A program made the position numbers and the translations under genes. Below, in pieces: positions 33,543 through 45,400 of a DNA stretch of 64,000 nt. How positions within the stretch are numbered: position 1 is the stretch's first letter; the number at the start of each line of letters is the position of its first letter. The DNA is from Pezicula radicicola. Lineage: Eukaryota; Ascomycota; Leotiomycetes; Helotiales; Dermateaceae. The notes below the pieces were generated by a model that did not search any database, had not been told where the DNA came from, and saw only the letters and a program-made list of their open reading frames with translations. Location of the stretch: assembly GCA_003008705.1 (NCBI GenBank), contig PDUO01000017.1, forward strand, positions 695,032-759,031, given 5' to 3'.

Positions 33543-35892
33543 ATGGGACCATGGGCGTGTTATGACTGTCGGCGGGGTTTCTACGACGAACATGCTCTTA
33601 TACAGCATTGTGAGGCTCTGGGCCACCGTGGCGAATGGGCCTGCGATGAGTGTGATGGAGTCTTCAGGTATGCAAGTGAATTGGAGTTGGAACAACATTA
33701 CCGAAATGCTCATCAGATGGATGCATACTATTGCAATCCATGCAATCGAGAATTCTGCGATGGAATGGCGCTGTTCCAACACAATCGCGATAAACACATG
33801 GCCGTGAATCAACAGCAGCTCGTTGTACCCACTCTTCCTATCCAGCAGGCAGTTCAACAGTATCAGTTACCACAGGTGGCCCAGCAAACCTTCAGGTGTA
33901 ATCTATGTCAATACAGTTGCCTCACATATAACATTCAAGAGACTTCACAGACTCACGAATCAGCATATCACAGCTGGAGATGCGAGATCTGCGGGACCAT
34001 ACATCGAACTGAGGATCAACTGCAGCAACACAAGCGCACTACTCATAACTTTGTCTGTTCGAACTGCCATAATACAACATTCCCAATCAACGAACTTCTT
34101 CAACAGCACATGTCGAGTTACCACTCCTGGAAGTGTACAGTTGAGGGTTGCAACCAAACTTTCATCACTTCTTTAAGTCTTGAGCAACACAAGAGGGATC
34201 GTCATAATATTCCATGCCTGGTCGCAACTTGCGGTGAAGTATTTACCACGCGTAACTCACTACAACAGCACACTCTAGCAAAGCATTTATTTCCTTGCAC
34301 CGTCTGCGGAAACAGGAAGTTTTCTACTTTGCAGGAGTTCCAAACCCACAACCTTCAAGTTCATAGCTTCAAATGTGGTCCTTGCAACTTAAGTTTCGGA
34401 ACACGATCGGCTTTGGAGTCACATAATGCTACAAGACACACTATACACTGTCATTCTTGCGAGAAGGACTTTCCCAGTGAATCTTACGACCATCATCTGA
34501 GTTCCTTTGAACATCTCACAAAGGTAATAGCTGGAAAGATAACGATCTCAAGCAGTAGTACGACTCAAAGCGCCAATACCTCTGCTCATCTTCCTACGTG
34601 GCCCGCCTTGGAACCTCAGAATTTGTAAGTCAATCATTCTAAACTATATTGAAGAGTTTCTAACCAGCGGTATTCTTAGGAAACCCAAGAAGGAAGCGTT
34701 GATTGAGTGTGGAAAGTGCCCAGCCATGTTCAAAGATACAGAAGCTCTACAACAACATCTTGCCGATGGCCATATCTGCCAATGTACAGAATGCTTTGAA
34801 AATTATAGCAGTCCAAAGGTTCTCGTGAAACATCTAGTTACGGAGCATATACGTCAGGGCGCAGCTTCTACTGATTCTCAAGTAAGTATTCTTCCGAGGC
34901 TCCGAGTTTGATCTGTGCCGACGAGTTCATCAATCGTGTAATTCTTAAATCTCTCCTGAAGGCAAGGCAGCTCGCTGGTCTTGAGTAGCTCAATTGACCT
35001 GAGTAATTTACGTGTTATATATTTTTGTAAGAGATTCATGAAGTTCAGCGATTCAAGAACTCGTCGGCAGAGATCTTAACGAGTCGATGTCCTAAGTATC
35101 TTCGCTAACCTGCTGCAGCTCACCGTGGAGATACTGAAGTCTGAGAAAGCTACATTAGTTTCCTTGAATAACAAACTCCAGAAGAAAAATTCTGAACTGG
35201 AAAATGAATGTGTAACTATAAAACAAGAACGACTATCTGATCGTGAAGAGTCACGATATCAAGTAGAAGAGTTGTCGAAACGGTTGGGAGATTGCACAAG
35301 GAGTAAAGATACCGTTATTGAACAGAAAGACTCAATACTGAGTGAATTGGAAGCGCTTCGTGGGGAGCTTAAGGAACTCTCAGAATGGAAGAACACTGCA
35401 ATGACTCATGCATTTCAAAAGGAAGCTCTTGAGAAGAAAGTCACTGATTTCGAGAATAAATTCGAAACCTCGCAGCAGGAGAAGTTAACGAAGGATATTG
35501 AGATTACCAATCTTCGAAGCCAAGTTGCAGCCTATGAGACTGAGAATGGGTTGAAGGATGCAGAAGTCAATGTTCTGAAAGGTCAGCTCGATGTACAAAA
35601 GAAATCAGCCGAGACGGAATTGAAAGAGACCCAGCAACGTCTTGATCTCAGGATCAGAGTACAAAAGGCTATGCATGACGTTTTTACGTCTCTTCGAAAT
35701 GCACATTCCAGTACTAACAAGGATCTCAAGAAGGAGAACCTAGACCCCAACTTAGCCGCTATACTGCGAAGTCCCGTTATGAGATGTGAGGAATGCACTC
35801 TCAGTTTCCGTACACAATTAGACCTTCTCTTACACTTTGGTGGAAAACCCCATACGACTCAATGGGCACTCATCACATCACAAGGGTCTTGA
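33543..35892 (+). CDS. Multi-C2H2 zinc-finger protein with C-terminal coiled coil
   Basis: Nucleic-acid-binding protein of unknown role. Exons 33543-34624, 34680-34881 and 35119-35892 join in phase to 685 aa. The first half holds about ten or more CxxC...HxxxH units at short spacing (for example CYDCRRGFYDEHALIQHCEALGH, CDECDGVFRYASELELEQHY, CGKCPAMFKDTEALQQHLADGH), several degenerate. From about residue 430 a long Glu/Lys/Leu-rich coiled coil runs to about 625. A last finger follows, CEECTLSFRTQLDLLLHFGGKPH. Such short-linker arrays are seen in fungal proteins linked to RNA or silencing, but I cannot name a family. Intron 2 (237 bp) is long because of an inserted inverted-repeat element. Confidence 0.8.
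34910..35075. mobile_element. MITE-like element in an intron
   Basis: The left end 34910-34936 and the right end 35075-35049 (reverse complement) match at 24 of 27 positions, reading GATCT, then TGCCGACGAGTTC, then AATCG. The 166-bp element lies wholly within intron 2 of the zinc-finger gene. It contains CTTGAGTAGCTCAATTGACC, related to the 18-bp unit. No clear target duplication is seen beyond TT on both sides. Single ends of similar sequence occur near 15248 and 36447. Confidence 0.6.
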
Positions 35893-36798
35893 AGCATTGT
35901 GTTTATTTGATCATGGTTCGCTGCGCTAAGACACATTATTCCTGCCAGCCGGCTTGGTGTCACCTTACAACTTGAAGTACGGAAGTCGCTCTTCATTTTA
36001 TTTTAATATTCTCTGTCTGACTATTTAAGTCTCTAGCCTCTAGTTGTTGGATTGGCTTTCGATTTGGCTGGAAAATGTTGAAAACTTGCCAATGTTTCTC
36101 TTTTATGGGAAACTTGGCAACAAAGTGCCTGTAGCTTGGCTTTGCATGTGAACATGCAGTTGTAATGTTTAATGGGCGATGCAAAGTGGTATCGAATGGT
36201 AGCATTTGCTTGGCATGGAAAAACAAAGTTATAATGTATGATGAGGGACATTAGTTGGCTTCATGGTTTGTTGCTAACCACTCAACTTAATAAATAAAAG
36301 AGCTCTCAGCAACACGGGCATACATTCTAGATTTTATTCTAGTTTATTGAGATGATCACATGTGGCGGTTTCCAAAATGGAACTTTCCTTGTATAAATGC
36401 ATGGTTGTGGTTGTTCTACTTGAGTACTTTCATGGTGTTAAGCGAGCAGTGCCGACGAGTTTACGATTGGTTCGATTTTATGAAACTGTTCCTGAATCTA
36501 AAAATCCTGACAGTTATATAGGAGCGTAGTAGCTTACTAACTTACTTAAATTATACAACTGACTTGACTTGAGCAGTTTGGCATCATTCGACAACGGGCT
36601 GATGAAATTAAGCGAGATATTATATCGACAGATGCAACTTGAACTGATAACTTATAGAGACCGGAGATGTGCTACGTAAAACTTAGATTTTATAGTCTTA
36701 GTATCTGAGGTGCATCTTATAAATTAATACTAGGCGAGACATTCTAAACTACGCAAATAAAAGGAAAAGGATGGAGAGCTCTTAAAGTAATGGAAGGC
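35893..36798. other. Convergent intergenic region with repeat remnants
   Basis: No gene is seen. TGCCGACGAGTTTACG near 36448 and ACTGACTTGACTTGAGCAG near 36558 look like the end and interior of the element family at 34910-35075. Confidence 0.4.
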
Positions 36799-39700
36799 TT
36801 ATTTCCTTTTCCCAACTGGCTTCCTTTTAATTGTCGGAGTTCGTTTAATTCCACCTCTTCGAGTTCCTCGGGTTTCTTGAGTCCCCTCAGCTCCTTCGTT
36901 GAATGAAACTTTCCTTCCTCCAACTGGTTTCCTCCTGACTTCTGGACGTCCTTGAGATTCTTGAGATTGTTCAACTTCTTCAGACCGTTGAGTGGCTAGC
37001 GATACTTGAGACCCTGATGGTCCTGGGGTTTGATTGAAACCAATTGTTGAGCCGATATTATATGTTTGAGTTTGATTCCTATCGAGATCGATTCGAACGT
37101 TTCTTCTTTCCTGCTTTCGTGGTCCCCAACCTGTTTCGATTCGCATGACTTTGCCGTCTCTCCAGTAACTATAGAAACATAGAGTAAGTCAATGATTATT
37201 CCATCCAAAAGAAATAGGAAAGCACTTACGCGAATATTTCTCCAAGAGTATCACACCATCTCAAGAACTTCTGAAAATCCTCTCTCGTAATATTAAACTT
37301 CAACTTCCGCACAATAATCGGATAATATTGAGAATAAAGTCTAACTTCGTGATTGAAATAGCTAGTCCAGAGATCATTCTTGAGGAACAAGGCATCAATC
37401 TGAGCACCTTCTTCATCTGTGATGACTCCACGGACTGCGTCGTACCATTCTGGCTTCTCGGATTCATCTAATGGGGAGAATTTTCCGTTTTCGAGATATG
37501 TCCAGCCGTTTGCGAGACGTTGGAGGAGTTTTGTTCCGTCTGGTGCTAGTCTTTCTGGCCGTGTACTATAGTGTCTTGAGTCAGTATTTGAAATGTAGGA
37601 TGATAGGGGCGTGGGAGGGGGAGAAAGCTTACTATTGTGACTCAGGAATATACCCCCTAGGTCTCTTATAAGAATAAAACTTTCCCGCAGCAGTAAAATA
37701 ATCAAGGGCCAATTTCAAATTCTCCAAATCAATCGTATTCTTCATCTCAGCTGGAGTTCTTTTCAAAATTTCTTCCAAGATTTCTTTTTCGGATACTGTT
37801 TGGTTCCAAGGTGAGAAGAATCGATCAGCTATCGTCTGTCGTTCGAACCAGGTTTCTAATTGTCGTGTCCAGTCTACGTTGATGGGGTATGGTTTTATCT
37901 TTCGAAGATGTCGACGTCCCGAGATGGGGGATTCGCTGAATTTGTCCCAGCCTGTTACTATTGGTTGGACTACGAGTCCGTGGGCTGTGTGGGGTATGAA
38001 TTTGAAGAATCGGTTGGTTTGTGTGCTTTCTATGAGGAAGGCTTCCATGTCGCGGGCGGGTATTGCGTCTTCGTCGAATAATCTGGAGTTGAAACTTGGG
38101 GTTAGTTGGCTTATTCAAGTAATAGTGGTTTGAGGATAATTTAAAACATGATTTGAGGAGTAAGTGAAGAAGGGAATCGAAGCGGACAATTTTTCACTGA
38201 AAAATTGAGTACATACCTTGCGTTCACCCAATTTAGGAATTCCCTTTTCTCAATCCACCATGGGTTAAGGTGTCGCTTAGCACGAATAAGGGCAATATCA
38301 GGACTGAGGAAGAATTCGGAGATGAAATCTCTGGGTGTTTTAACGACTTCATCTCCATTGGCGACATGGTATAAATTGAGTGTATCCAAGATCTGTTTCG
38401 CCTCTACCAATGACTTTATTGTTCCCCATTGGTTCTTGATCGAATCGTCGACAACACTTGGAGGACGAGGTTTATGATCACTCGGAGGACGTGCTACATG
38501 ATCTGGTAGTCTTGGTGATGGCGGTAGTGGTATTTGATGAGGTAAAAGGTCACGTTCGTGGTGTATCTTGATAATCTTCTCATGAAGGGCTTTGATATCC
38601 TCGAAATATGGTTTGATATGTTCAAGGTAAAATTGTTGCCAAACATCCGAGCTTAGAATCGATCCAGATGGAATATCATCAAAACTCGTGAGTAGGTTTT
38701 TGACTTCTAGGAATTCTCGGACTAGTCGTGTCATTTCGCTTCGTTTGTATAGAGAGGTATTGGGTGATTCGATGAATCCATCAATCTCGTCTCTGAGTTT
38801 TCTTTCCCTCGAGAGTGTGTACATGACTTGGAAGAAAAAGTATAAGAAGGATTTGCTTAGTGTAGCTGCACCTGTCTTTACTGGAATTTCCTCGCGCACC
38901 CGTAGAATGAGCTCTTGTAACTTCTCTGCTCCTTCTGCTCGATCTTCGAGGTTCGCAACTTTATCGGTCAGGGTCTCAATGCGTTGTTTATGCGCAACGA
39001 CTATGTCTTTTCTTTCACCTATATCAGTCTTCATATCAAGCAAGATGACCTGTATCTCGTTGTTTCGTTGGTGTATGATATCCAAGTTTCCTTCTGAAAA
39101 TTCTGGTATGGCACGACATGTTAGCCTGGGTACTTCATAAATAGGAATGAAACTGAATTTCAGTTATTGCAATTAATTTTGATTAAAAAATAAGAGAGAT
39201 TCATACCTCGAAATGGGTGACGGAAATACGTAGTGATCTCCTCCTGTAACCGCCTTGACTCTCCCGTCCCATAATTTCTAACTCGCTCAATTTCATTGTC
39301 TTCAATTTGAATACGTGCTCTGGAGACGTCCATGTCCATTTGTTCTTGATCCCGAATTTCCAACCATTTATCACTGGAATTTTGAAGGTCGTCCAGAGCA
39401 CATCCCAGCCACCATGAGATACCATGGTCTTTCCACCAAGTCCTGCGGGTAATATCGCCAACTTTCTCGGGATTGTCGTAGACGAAAGCTGCTTTTTCTT
39501 CTTCTGGGCCGATCTCTATAGCCCGGTACTTTCCCTTCGCTCGTCTAATTTCTAGATCAAGATGTCTTGCCCATGAAGCGAGGAGTTGTAGAGAGAGTTC
39601 GCATTCCGCGAGTTTCTTGAGCTCGTTATCTAGTGCTTCATTGTTTGCTTGTTGCTTGGCTTTCCATTCAGCCATATGTTGGTTGAGCTCTTCCGAACTC

Positions 39701-40524
39701 CACACACCCTCATTCATTATGACATCCTGAGTCCATTCGGAATTAAGCTTAACCTGAAGGTGCTTATACTCCAAAGCCTTTTCTTTATGCTTTTTCCAAG
39801 CAGCTCTATTATGAGTCCACCAGTCTCTGGTACCATGCGTAGTCAACATCTGAGCACGGAAACCTTTATGACTAGCCAACAAATCCTTCCAATAAGCATC
39901 TCTCAGCATTCTTGAACGTAACCACTTTTCACGTTGTGTTGGAGATCGAGGTGATTTCGGTGAGGTTGATGGGATGGAAGATGGTGGAGAGTGTAGATAT
40001 TCTTCTATCGCTTGTGCAGCTTCGGCTACAGTTTTGTCCTTAGCTCTTCGATTCAGTTCTTCACGAATTGCTTCCATCTCTTCTTGAAGTCGACTTTCAG
40101 CCAAATGCAGAATTGCTAGTGGTTCACGCTCGATGAGATCGGTATTCGCCATGGCTGCTGCGATATGTTCTGTATCGACATTAAGGCCTTGATTCAGTTT
40201 ACCGACAATAGCTGCATAGTCACCAAATGGATCTTCTATAGCCTTATCATCGTCAAATGGGTCGTCTAATGCTTTATCATCACTAAATGGGTTGTCCAAG
40301 GTAATCCCAAGTCCAACTGGTGCAACTCCTTCTTCACGTTCGAAAGGTAGTTTGCCGAGTATGCCGTACCTTTTCAGATTATCTGTATTAGCCTTACGGT
40401 TAAGACTGCGACCAGATGTAGATTTTGTGATTTTTGTGGGTGAGACTTTTGATAAAGTGGGAGAGCTTGAGCTTCCTGCCTTGCGAGAAGGGGAACCCGC
40501 TCTGGAAGAGCGAGAGCTAGCCAT
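36799..40524 (-). CDS. Large orphan protein
   Basis: I do not recognise this protein. Five exons (40524-39207, 39102-38217, 38082-37633, 37565-37230, 37168-36799) join in phase at every junction to 1119 aa, which argues for one real gene. The N-terminus is Ser/Arg/Lys-rich (SSRAGSPSRKAGSSSSP). It is followed by three acidic near-repeats of DNPFSDDKALDDPFDDDKA type (about 75-105), then long charged helices with many Trp (WWTHNRAAWKKHKEK, RRTWWKDHGISWWLG), probably coiled. The middle has a Pro-rich hinge (LPPSPRLPDHVARPPSDHKP). The C-terminus is Arg/Gly/Lys-rich and likely disordered (RGGIKRTPTIKRKPVGKRK). No signal peptide or membrane span is seen. It may be specific to the lineage. Confidence 0.7.
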
Positions 40525-41635
40525 ACTTTCTTTGTCCAGGTCGGTTTCGTGTTATGTTTGTGTTAGACAAAATAGTGGAAATAGAAAGAATTATACCGAG
40601 GGAATTCCCTCTTTATGCTTTTATACATGGTCTTTGTTTGACGATGTGCTCTGCTTGGAGTACGGAGGGAAGTACTGCGAGTTCTTTGTTGTAATTTTTC
40701 TTTCGATAATAGATGGACGCATTCATCCAGCCTGCACTATTGTGTGCGATGCACGCAGTGCCAAGCGCGAATATTCTCTACGATTCAGCTCCTGTTTCCG
40801 CTTTTTGGTAAGTCACAAGTCCCCTTTTTGCAATTACTAACGATCGAGTCTCGCGCGAAGAGCGCCGGCATAGACACTTCTTTGTCACTATGCCTGTCAA
40901 TTTCTGTATTAAACATTAGGTGATAGCACTACCTCGAGTATTTACTAGCCATTTTCTTCGCTGTGCATTATTAATCAAGCTAGCTTGATGTTCGAGATTT
41001 GAAGTTTACGTATGTAACCAATACGAAAGTCGACGATGACCCCTCACTATTTACTCTATTAGTTTGGGTTACTGAAATGTATGATAGATAGGAGAAGGAT
41101 AAATGAAAGAAGATATTACTTCGCGAGTTAGGAACCGGAAAAGGCAGGCATCGCGTTAGCATTTCTCTCTCTTTGTCAAAATACATTCGTCGCTGCTCGC
41201 TTAGCTTGACCTGCCGTCTTTGTTACTGCCCTTACATACACAAGGCGCACATTTTCAAGGCCACTCTCATAACGTGGCCTTGTTAGTATTTTGTAATGAG
41301 AACAAAGAATTCGAGACTTGCTTCCTATCGTTGTAATGCATACATGCAGCTTATAGCTGTTCACGCAGCAGGTTTTAATGTGATTGTAACCCTAAGCACT
41401 TAACAAATGACTTAGCACTAGGGTTGCAATAGAATTTAAATAAAAACATAAACAAGGAGTGAATATTCTGTGAAAACGTTCAGTAGATTGCGAAAGAACT
41501 TCAGGACGTTATCATCATTTGATTCCCTCTACAGTCAGTTGTGTCTATTCATTTCGCCATAAACCGTTATGTCCATCCCCGAACTCCAGCCCGCAATGCA
41601 AATTACATTTTGATGATTTTGCCAAACTAGTTGGA
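40525..41635. other. Intergenic region upstream of the orphan gene
   Basis: Holds the promoter of the orphan gene and the 3' flank of the GlnRS gene. No further gene, RNA or repeat could be recognised. Confidence 0.35.
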
Positions 41636-43752
41636 TCACTTGCTAGCATCCTCTTTAAGGCTGACAATGCGGTTCAAAACCACCTTGTCCTCGGTACTGT
41701 CAGAGTCCATCGTCTGGGAGACAAGTTAGTAATTACAAAAAGAAAGGAGAATAAAGAACTTACCATATAAGCGACGCGAGTAGCTTGGAATCTGACTGAC
41801 TCAACGCCTCCCTTTCCGAGTTCGGACTCTCCAGCTGCTTCGGGCCAAGGGGCGCGCCGCTTGACCTCGTCAAATCCTGACTCGATTACAGCATGTGGGT
41901 AGATCACCTCGCTGTTGGGGTTTATGTCATTCAAGAATCCACCTTCGGCGTTCTCCGGATTCTCGGATTTGAAGAGCGCATTATGAATACGAACTTCGAC
42001 CTCCCTCGAGCCTTGAGCAACCCAGTGAATATAAGCCTTGGGCTTCTTGCCGGACTTGTCATAAACAGCTCGGATCTCTTTGACCTTCTCGCCATCTTTG
42101 GTGAACGAAACCGCTGTGATGGGATAGGGGACATGGAGAAGACCAACAGACTTTCCGGGTGCAAGTCGGAAGTACTCCGGGCTATCAACCTCTCGGAAGT
42201 CACTTTGTTCGATGTATACCGTCTTGGTCAACTTGACTTTGTGAGTGCCCATAGCCTTAAACTTTGGCGAGAAAGGAATCTCGAGGTCTATCTCCTCGCA
42301 GTCTTCAATGACGACAGGGACCGGCTCGAGGACAACCATGAGACGGGGGACGGTGCGCTCAAGATATCTTCGGACAGCTGACTCAAATCGAACGAGCTGG
42401 ATGGTAGAACCGATATTGGTAACACCAAGATCATTGACGAACTCCAGGATTGCTCCAGGAGGAATGCCGCGTCGCTTGATTCCAATCAAGGTGTATAGTC
42501 TTGGGTCATCCCAGCCACGAACAATTCCTTCATTAACCATCTTCATGATCTTCCGCTTTGAAAGAAGAGTTCCAGTGATGCTCAAACGGCCGTACTCTCT
42601 CTGCATGGGTTCATATAGTCCGAGTGTCTTGTTAAGCCATTCGTACGAAGTCCTCGACAGAAAGAACTCGGTAGTGCAAAGCGAGTGGGTGATACCTTCA
42701 ATGCTGTCACAGATGCAGTGGGTGAAATCGTAGGTAGGGTAGATCTTCCACTTGCTTCCAGTTCGATGATGCTCGGCATCGAGAACTCTGTATGCAGCGA
42801 GGTCCCACATTTGGGGGTTGCCATCTGTAATATCCTGGTTCATACGGAGGAAAGCCTCTTGAGGTTTGTACTGGCCGTCTCGCATAGCCCGGAACTTAGT
42901 AAGGTTTTCCTCGACTGTCTGTTGAGCGTGGACACACTGAAATCTAGGACCTCCATTCTTGGACTGATTGGGATCATCAGGTGTGGGTTTGCGGGCACCT
43001 CGTTGAAGCTTGATCTCTTCATCTAGATTGTGACTACGTATTAGTAGACGGAAAGCAAACGTTGTTGGGGTACTATGAAATTGTCCACAAAACTCTGAGT
43101 TAATGGGCGATTACATACCACTACAGTGGCATACATATGCTTTATGTAAGCTAATGAGCTTCTCAGCCAATTCGTATAGCTTATCGAAGTTATCGCTTGA
43201 GTGTGTGATCTCGGCAGGAGTGAAACCCAACCAAGAGACCATGTCTTTAATGGCCGTAAAGTATTTCTCCTCCTCAGCTTCCGGGTTGGTGTCGTCGAAT
43301 CGCAGAAGACACTTTCCACCGTGGAACTTAGCGAAACCAAAGTTAATTGCAATGGCTTTGGCATGTCCAATGTGTAGATAACCGTTTGGCTCGGGAGGGA
43401 ATCGTGTAATAACTTCCTTCACATCCTTTCTCTCGTTGTAGACTTCTCTCAGGAATCCTTGCTCGAACATTGCTGTAGGTGCTGAAGTATCAACAACTTC
43501 ATCGACTTTCGCAGCCTTTGGAGTTGCTGATGGTTGGGCAGCAGCAGCTGGAGCCTTTGCTGATGCTTCGGCCTTTCTCTTTGCTTCAGCTTCCTTCTTC
43601 GCGCGCTTCTGCATACGCTTCTTCAGTTCGCCCTTGGAGACCATCTCACCCGTCTCGGGATCGAGTTGCAACTTGGCGCCACCATCTTTGGATTCGGCCT
43701 TCGCAGCGTCGACCTGCAGTTTAGCAGTTCCGTCTGCAATTGCGTCCGCCAT
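41636..43752 (-). CDS. GLN4: Glutaminyl-tRNA synthetase, cytosolic
   Basis: Class I synthetase charging tRNA-Gln. Exons 43752-43119, 43022-41764 and 41713-41636 join in phase to 656 aa; the last exon adds [19 protein letters not shown]. The Ala/Lys-rich N-terminus (about 1-90, with [17 protein letters not shown]) probably binds tRNA non-specifically. The catalytic core shows [16 protein letters not shown] (HIGH at 127-130), [12 protein letters not shown] and the KMSKS-like LLSKRK (about 364-369). The C-terminal anticodon-binding beta-barrels include [18 protein letters not shown] sequence. [17 protein letters not shown] is typical of GlnRS rather than GluRS. The N-terminal domain of yeast Gln4 is not present as such, so the protein is shorter. 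Confidence 0.93.
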
Positions 43753-44112
43753 GGTGGGTGGATACTTTTTGCTGATCAGCAGCAGATAAACTTGCAGTAT
43801 TCACAGAATATCAATCCTCGAAATTGGAATTGGAAGTGAGGTTCAAGGGTGATTGACTGCGACTTTGTTGTCAGATGGAGGGGTTGTTTGCGATACAAAC
43901 CATGACTCAAAAAAAGGTTCAACCTCGAGGCTGAGCTATGCCTAAAGACGTTAGCGTATATGGGTGCACGGACCAGCAATCTTCCCCCGCACTGACAGCC
44001 TCACCTATGATTTCATCTGTCTGCCTGTTCCTTACCGCATACTCCTCCAAACACCTTTTCCAATTTCTTCTTCATTCTCTTCGGGACAGCCACAATATTT
44101 CTGAAAAGCCGT
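43753..44112. promoter_or_regulatory. Divergent promoter of GlnRS and macrodomain genes
   Basis: A 360-bp gap between two outward-facing genes. It is C/T-rich toward the macrodomain side. No single factor site stands out. Confidence 0.4.
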
Positions 44113-45041
44113 ATGCTCGGAATCAGAAGAATCATGACCCGCATACCAGTTTCCGAGATCCCAACGGTCTCCCTGCTCTACCGTCTCAAGAAGCTCTCTC
44201 CCGCAGAGCCTACATCCCCCTCCGTAAACGCAAAGCTCCCCAAGCCATCACAATCACTCAACGATCGGATTGGTCTCTTCCGTGGCGATATCACCACCCT
44301 CGAAGTTGATGCTATCGTAAATGCAGCTAATAACAGTCTCCTCGGAGGGGGTGGGGTGGATGGGGCCATCCATCGTGCTGCTGGAAGAGGTCTCTTGAAG
44401 GAATGCCGAACGCTAGGTGGCTGCGAGACTGGTTCAGCAAAGATTACAGATGCCTATGAGCTGCCTTGTAAGAAGGTCATCCATGCTGTAGGACCCGTCT
44501 ATAGTAGCGATGACAAGGAGGAGTGCGAGGAGGAGCTGAGAGGTTGTTACACAACAAGTCTTCAGTTGGCTGTCGAGAACAACTGCAAGAGCATTGCATT
44601 TAGTGCTCTTAGCACCGGAGTCTATGGCTATCCTAGTCAGGCTGCGGCACCTGTTGCAATAAAGGCTGTGAAGGACTTCTTGGAGGGTGAGGAGGGCAAC
44701 AAAATTGAGAAGGCTGTGTTCTGTATTTTCAGCTTGAAAGAGGTGGATGCATACAATAATTGGTTGCCGTAAGTTTTCCTGCGAGAAACAAATTAGCATT
44801 GTGATTGACGTTCAACAGGAAACTGCTTCCATCTACGGAACCTGCTTCCACTGAGACTGAAGACGAATGGGAGGAGGTTGAAGGTGGGGAGTCTGCTGTG
44901 AATGGTCCTGCAGAGGCTGGAGGTGAAAGCAAGGGGGAGAATGGCGAGGAGACGCCCAAGATTGATCTACCAGAAGTCCCAAGGGAAGATCCGGCGGACG
45001 ACGGCCCAGCGTTAAAGAAGCAGAAACCGAATGAGGAATAA
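44113..45041 (+). CDS. Macrodomain ADP-ribosyl hydrolase, MacroD type
   Basis: Likely removes mono-ADP-ribose from proteins or O-acetyl-ADP-ribose. Exons 44113-44768 and 44819-45041 join in phase to 292 aa. The macrodomain (about 53-215) carries GDITTLEVDAIVNAANN, the loop GGGGVDGAIHRAAG with the Asp/His pair of MacroD-class hydrolases, ITDAYELPCKKVIHAVGP, and ALSTGVYGYP for the diphosphate. The C-terminus (about 225-292) is acidic and disordered, ending in a KKQKPNEE basic patch. The N-terminal 25 residues are Arg-rich without acids up to Glu15 and could be a mitochondrial presequence; a second ATG at 44134 would remove part of it. Confidence 0.9.
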
Positions 45042-45400
45042 GGATGCGTCTTAGAAATACTAGGAAACATATTACATGCTGCGTGGGGTCAAGTTTTCCT
45101 TCTGGTTTGGTCGTTGGGTATTATGTCGTTTGGGGATGGAGTTTGCTCACCAAAAGGGCGCGGAGTTGTTGGGTTATGGTGCTTGGTTACGGGGCTAACC
45201 ATCTGGATCCTTGCGACAGACACTATCTATTTGAGTTTCAGAGGCTAAGTCGACGACTAAGCAAAAATTAGGATCTCAATTCTAAATGTAAACATAATTC
45301 CAGGCTATTCGTCCCGGTGAAGGACTAGTTTCATCACAGCTTGCAAGCTATAACCGCTTTACGAACGAGGAAAATCTTATAGAGATTCACTTTGTCTAAA
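45042..45400. other. Convergent 3' intergenic region
   Basis: Holds the 3' ends of the macrodomain and METTL16-like genes, which converge. Nothing else is seen. Confidence 0.4.

Noticed and set aside
34910..35075. Intron element counted as another copy of the MITE at 6951
   Set aside because: The terminal repeats are unrelated (GATCT/TGCCGACGAG versus CCGTAC); only a loose 18-bp interior unit is shared.
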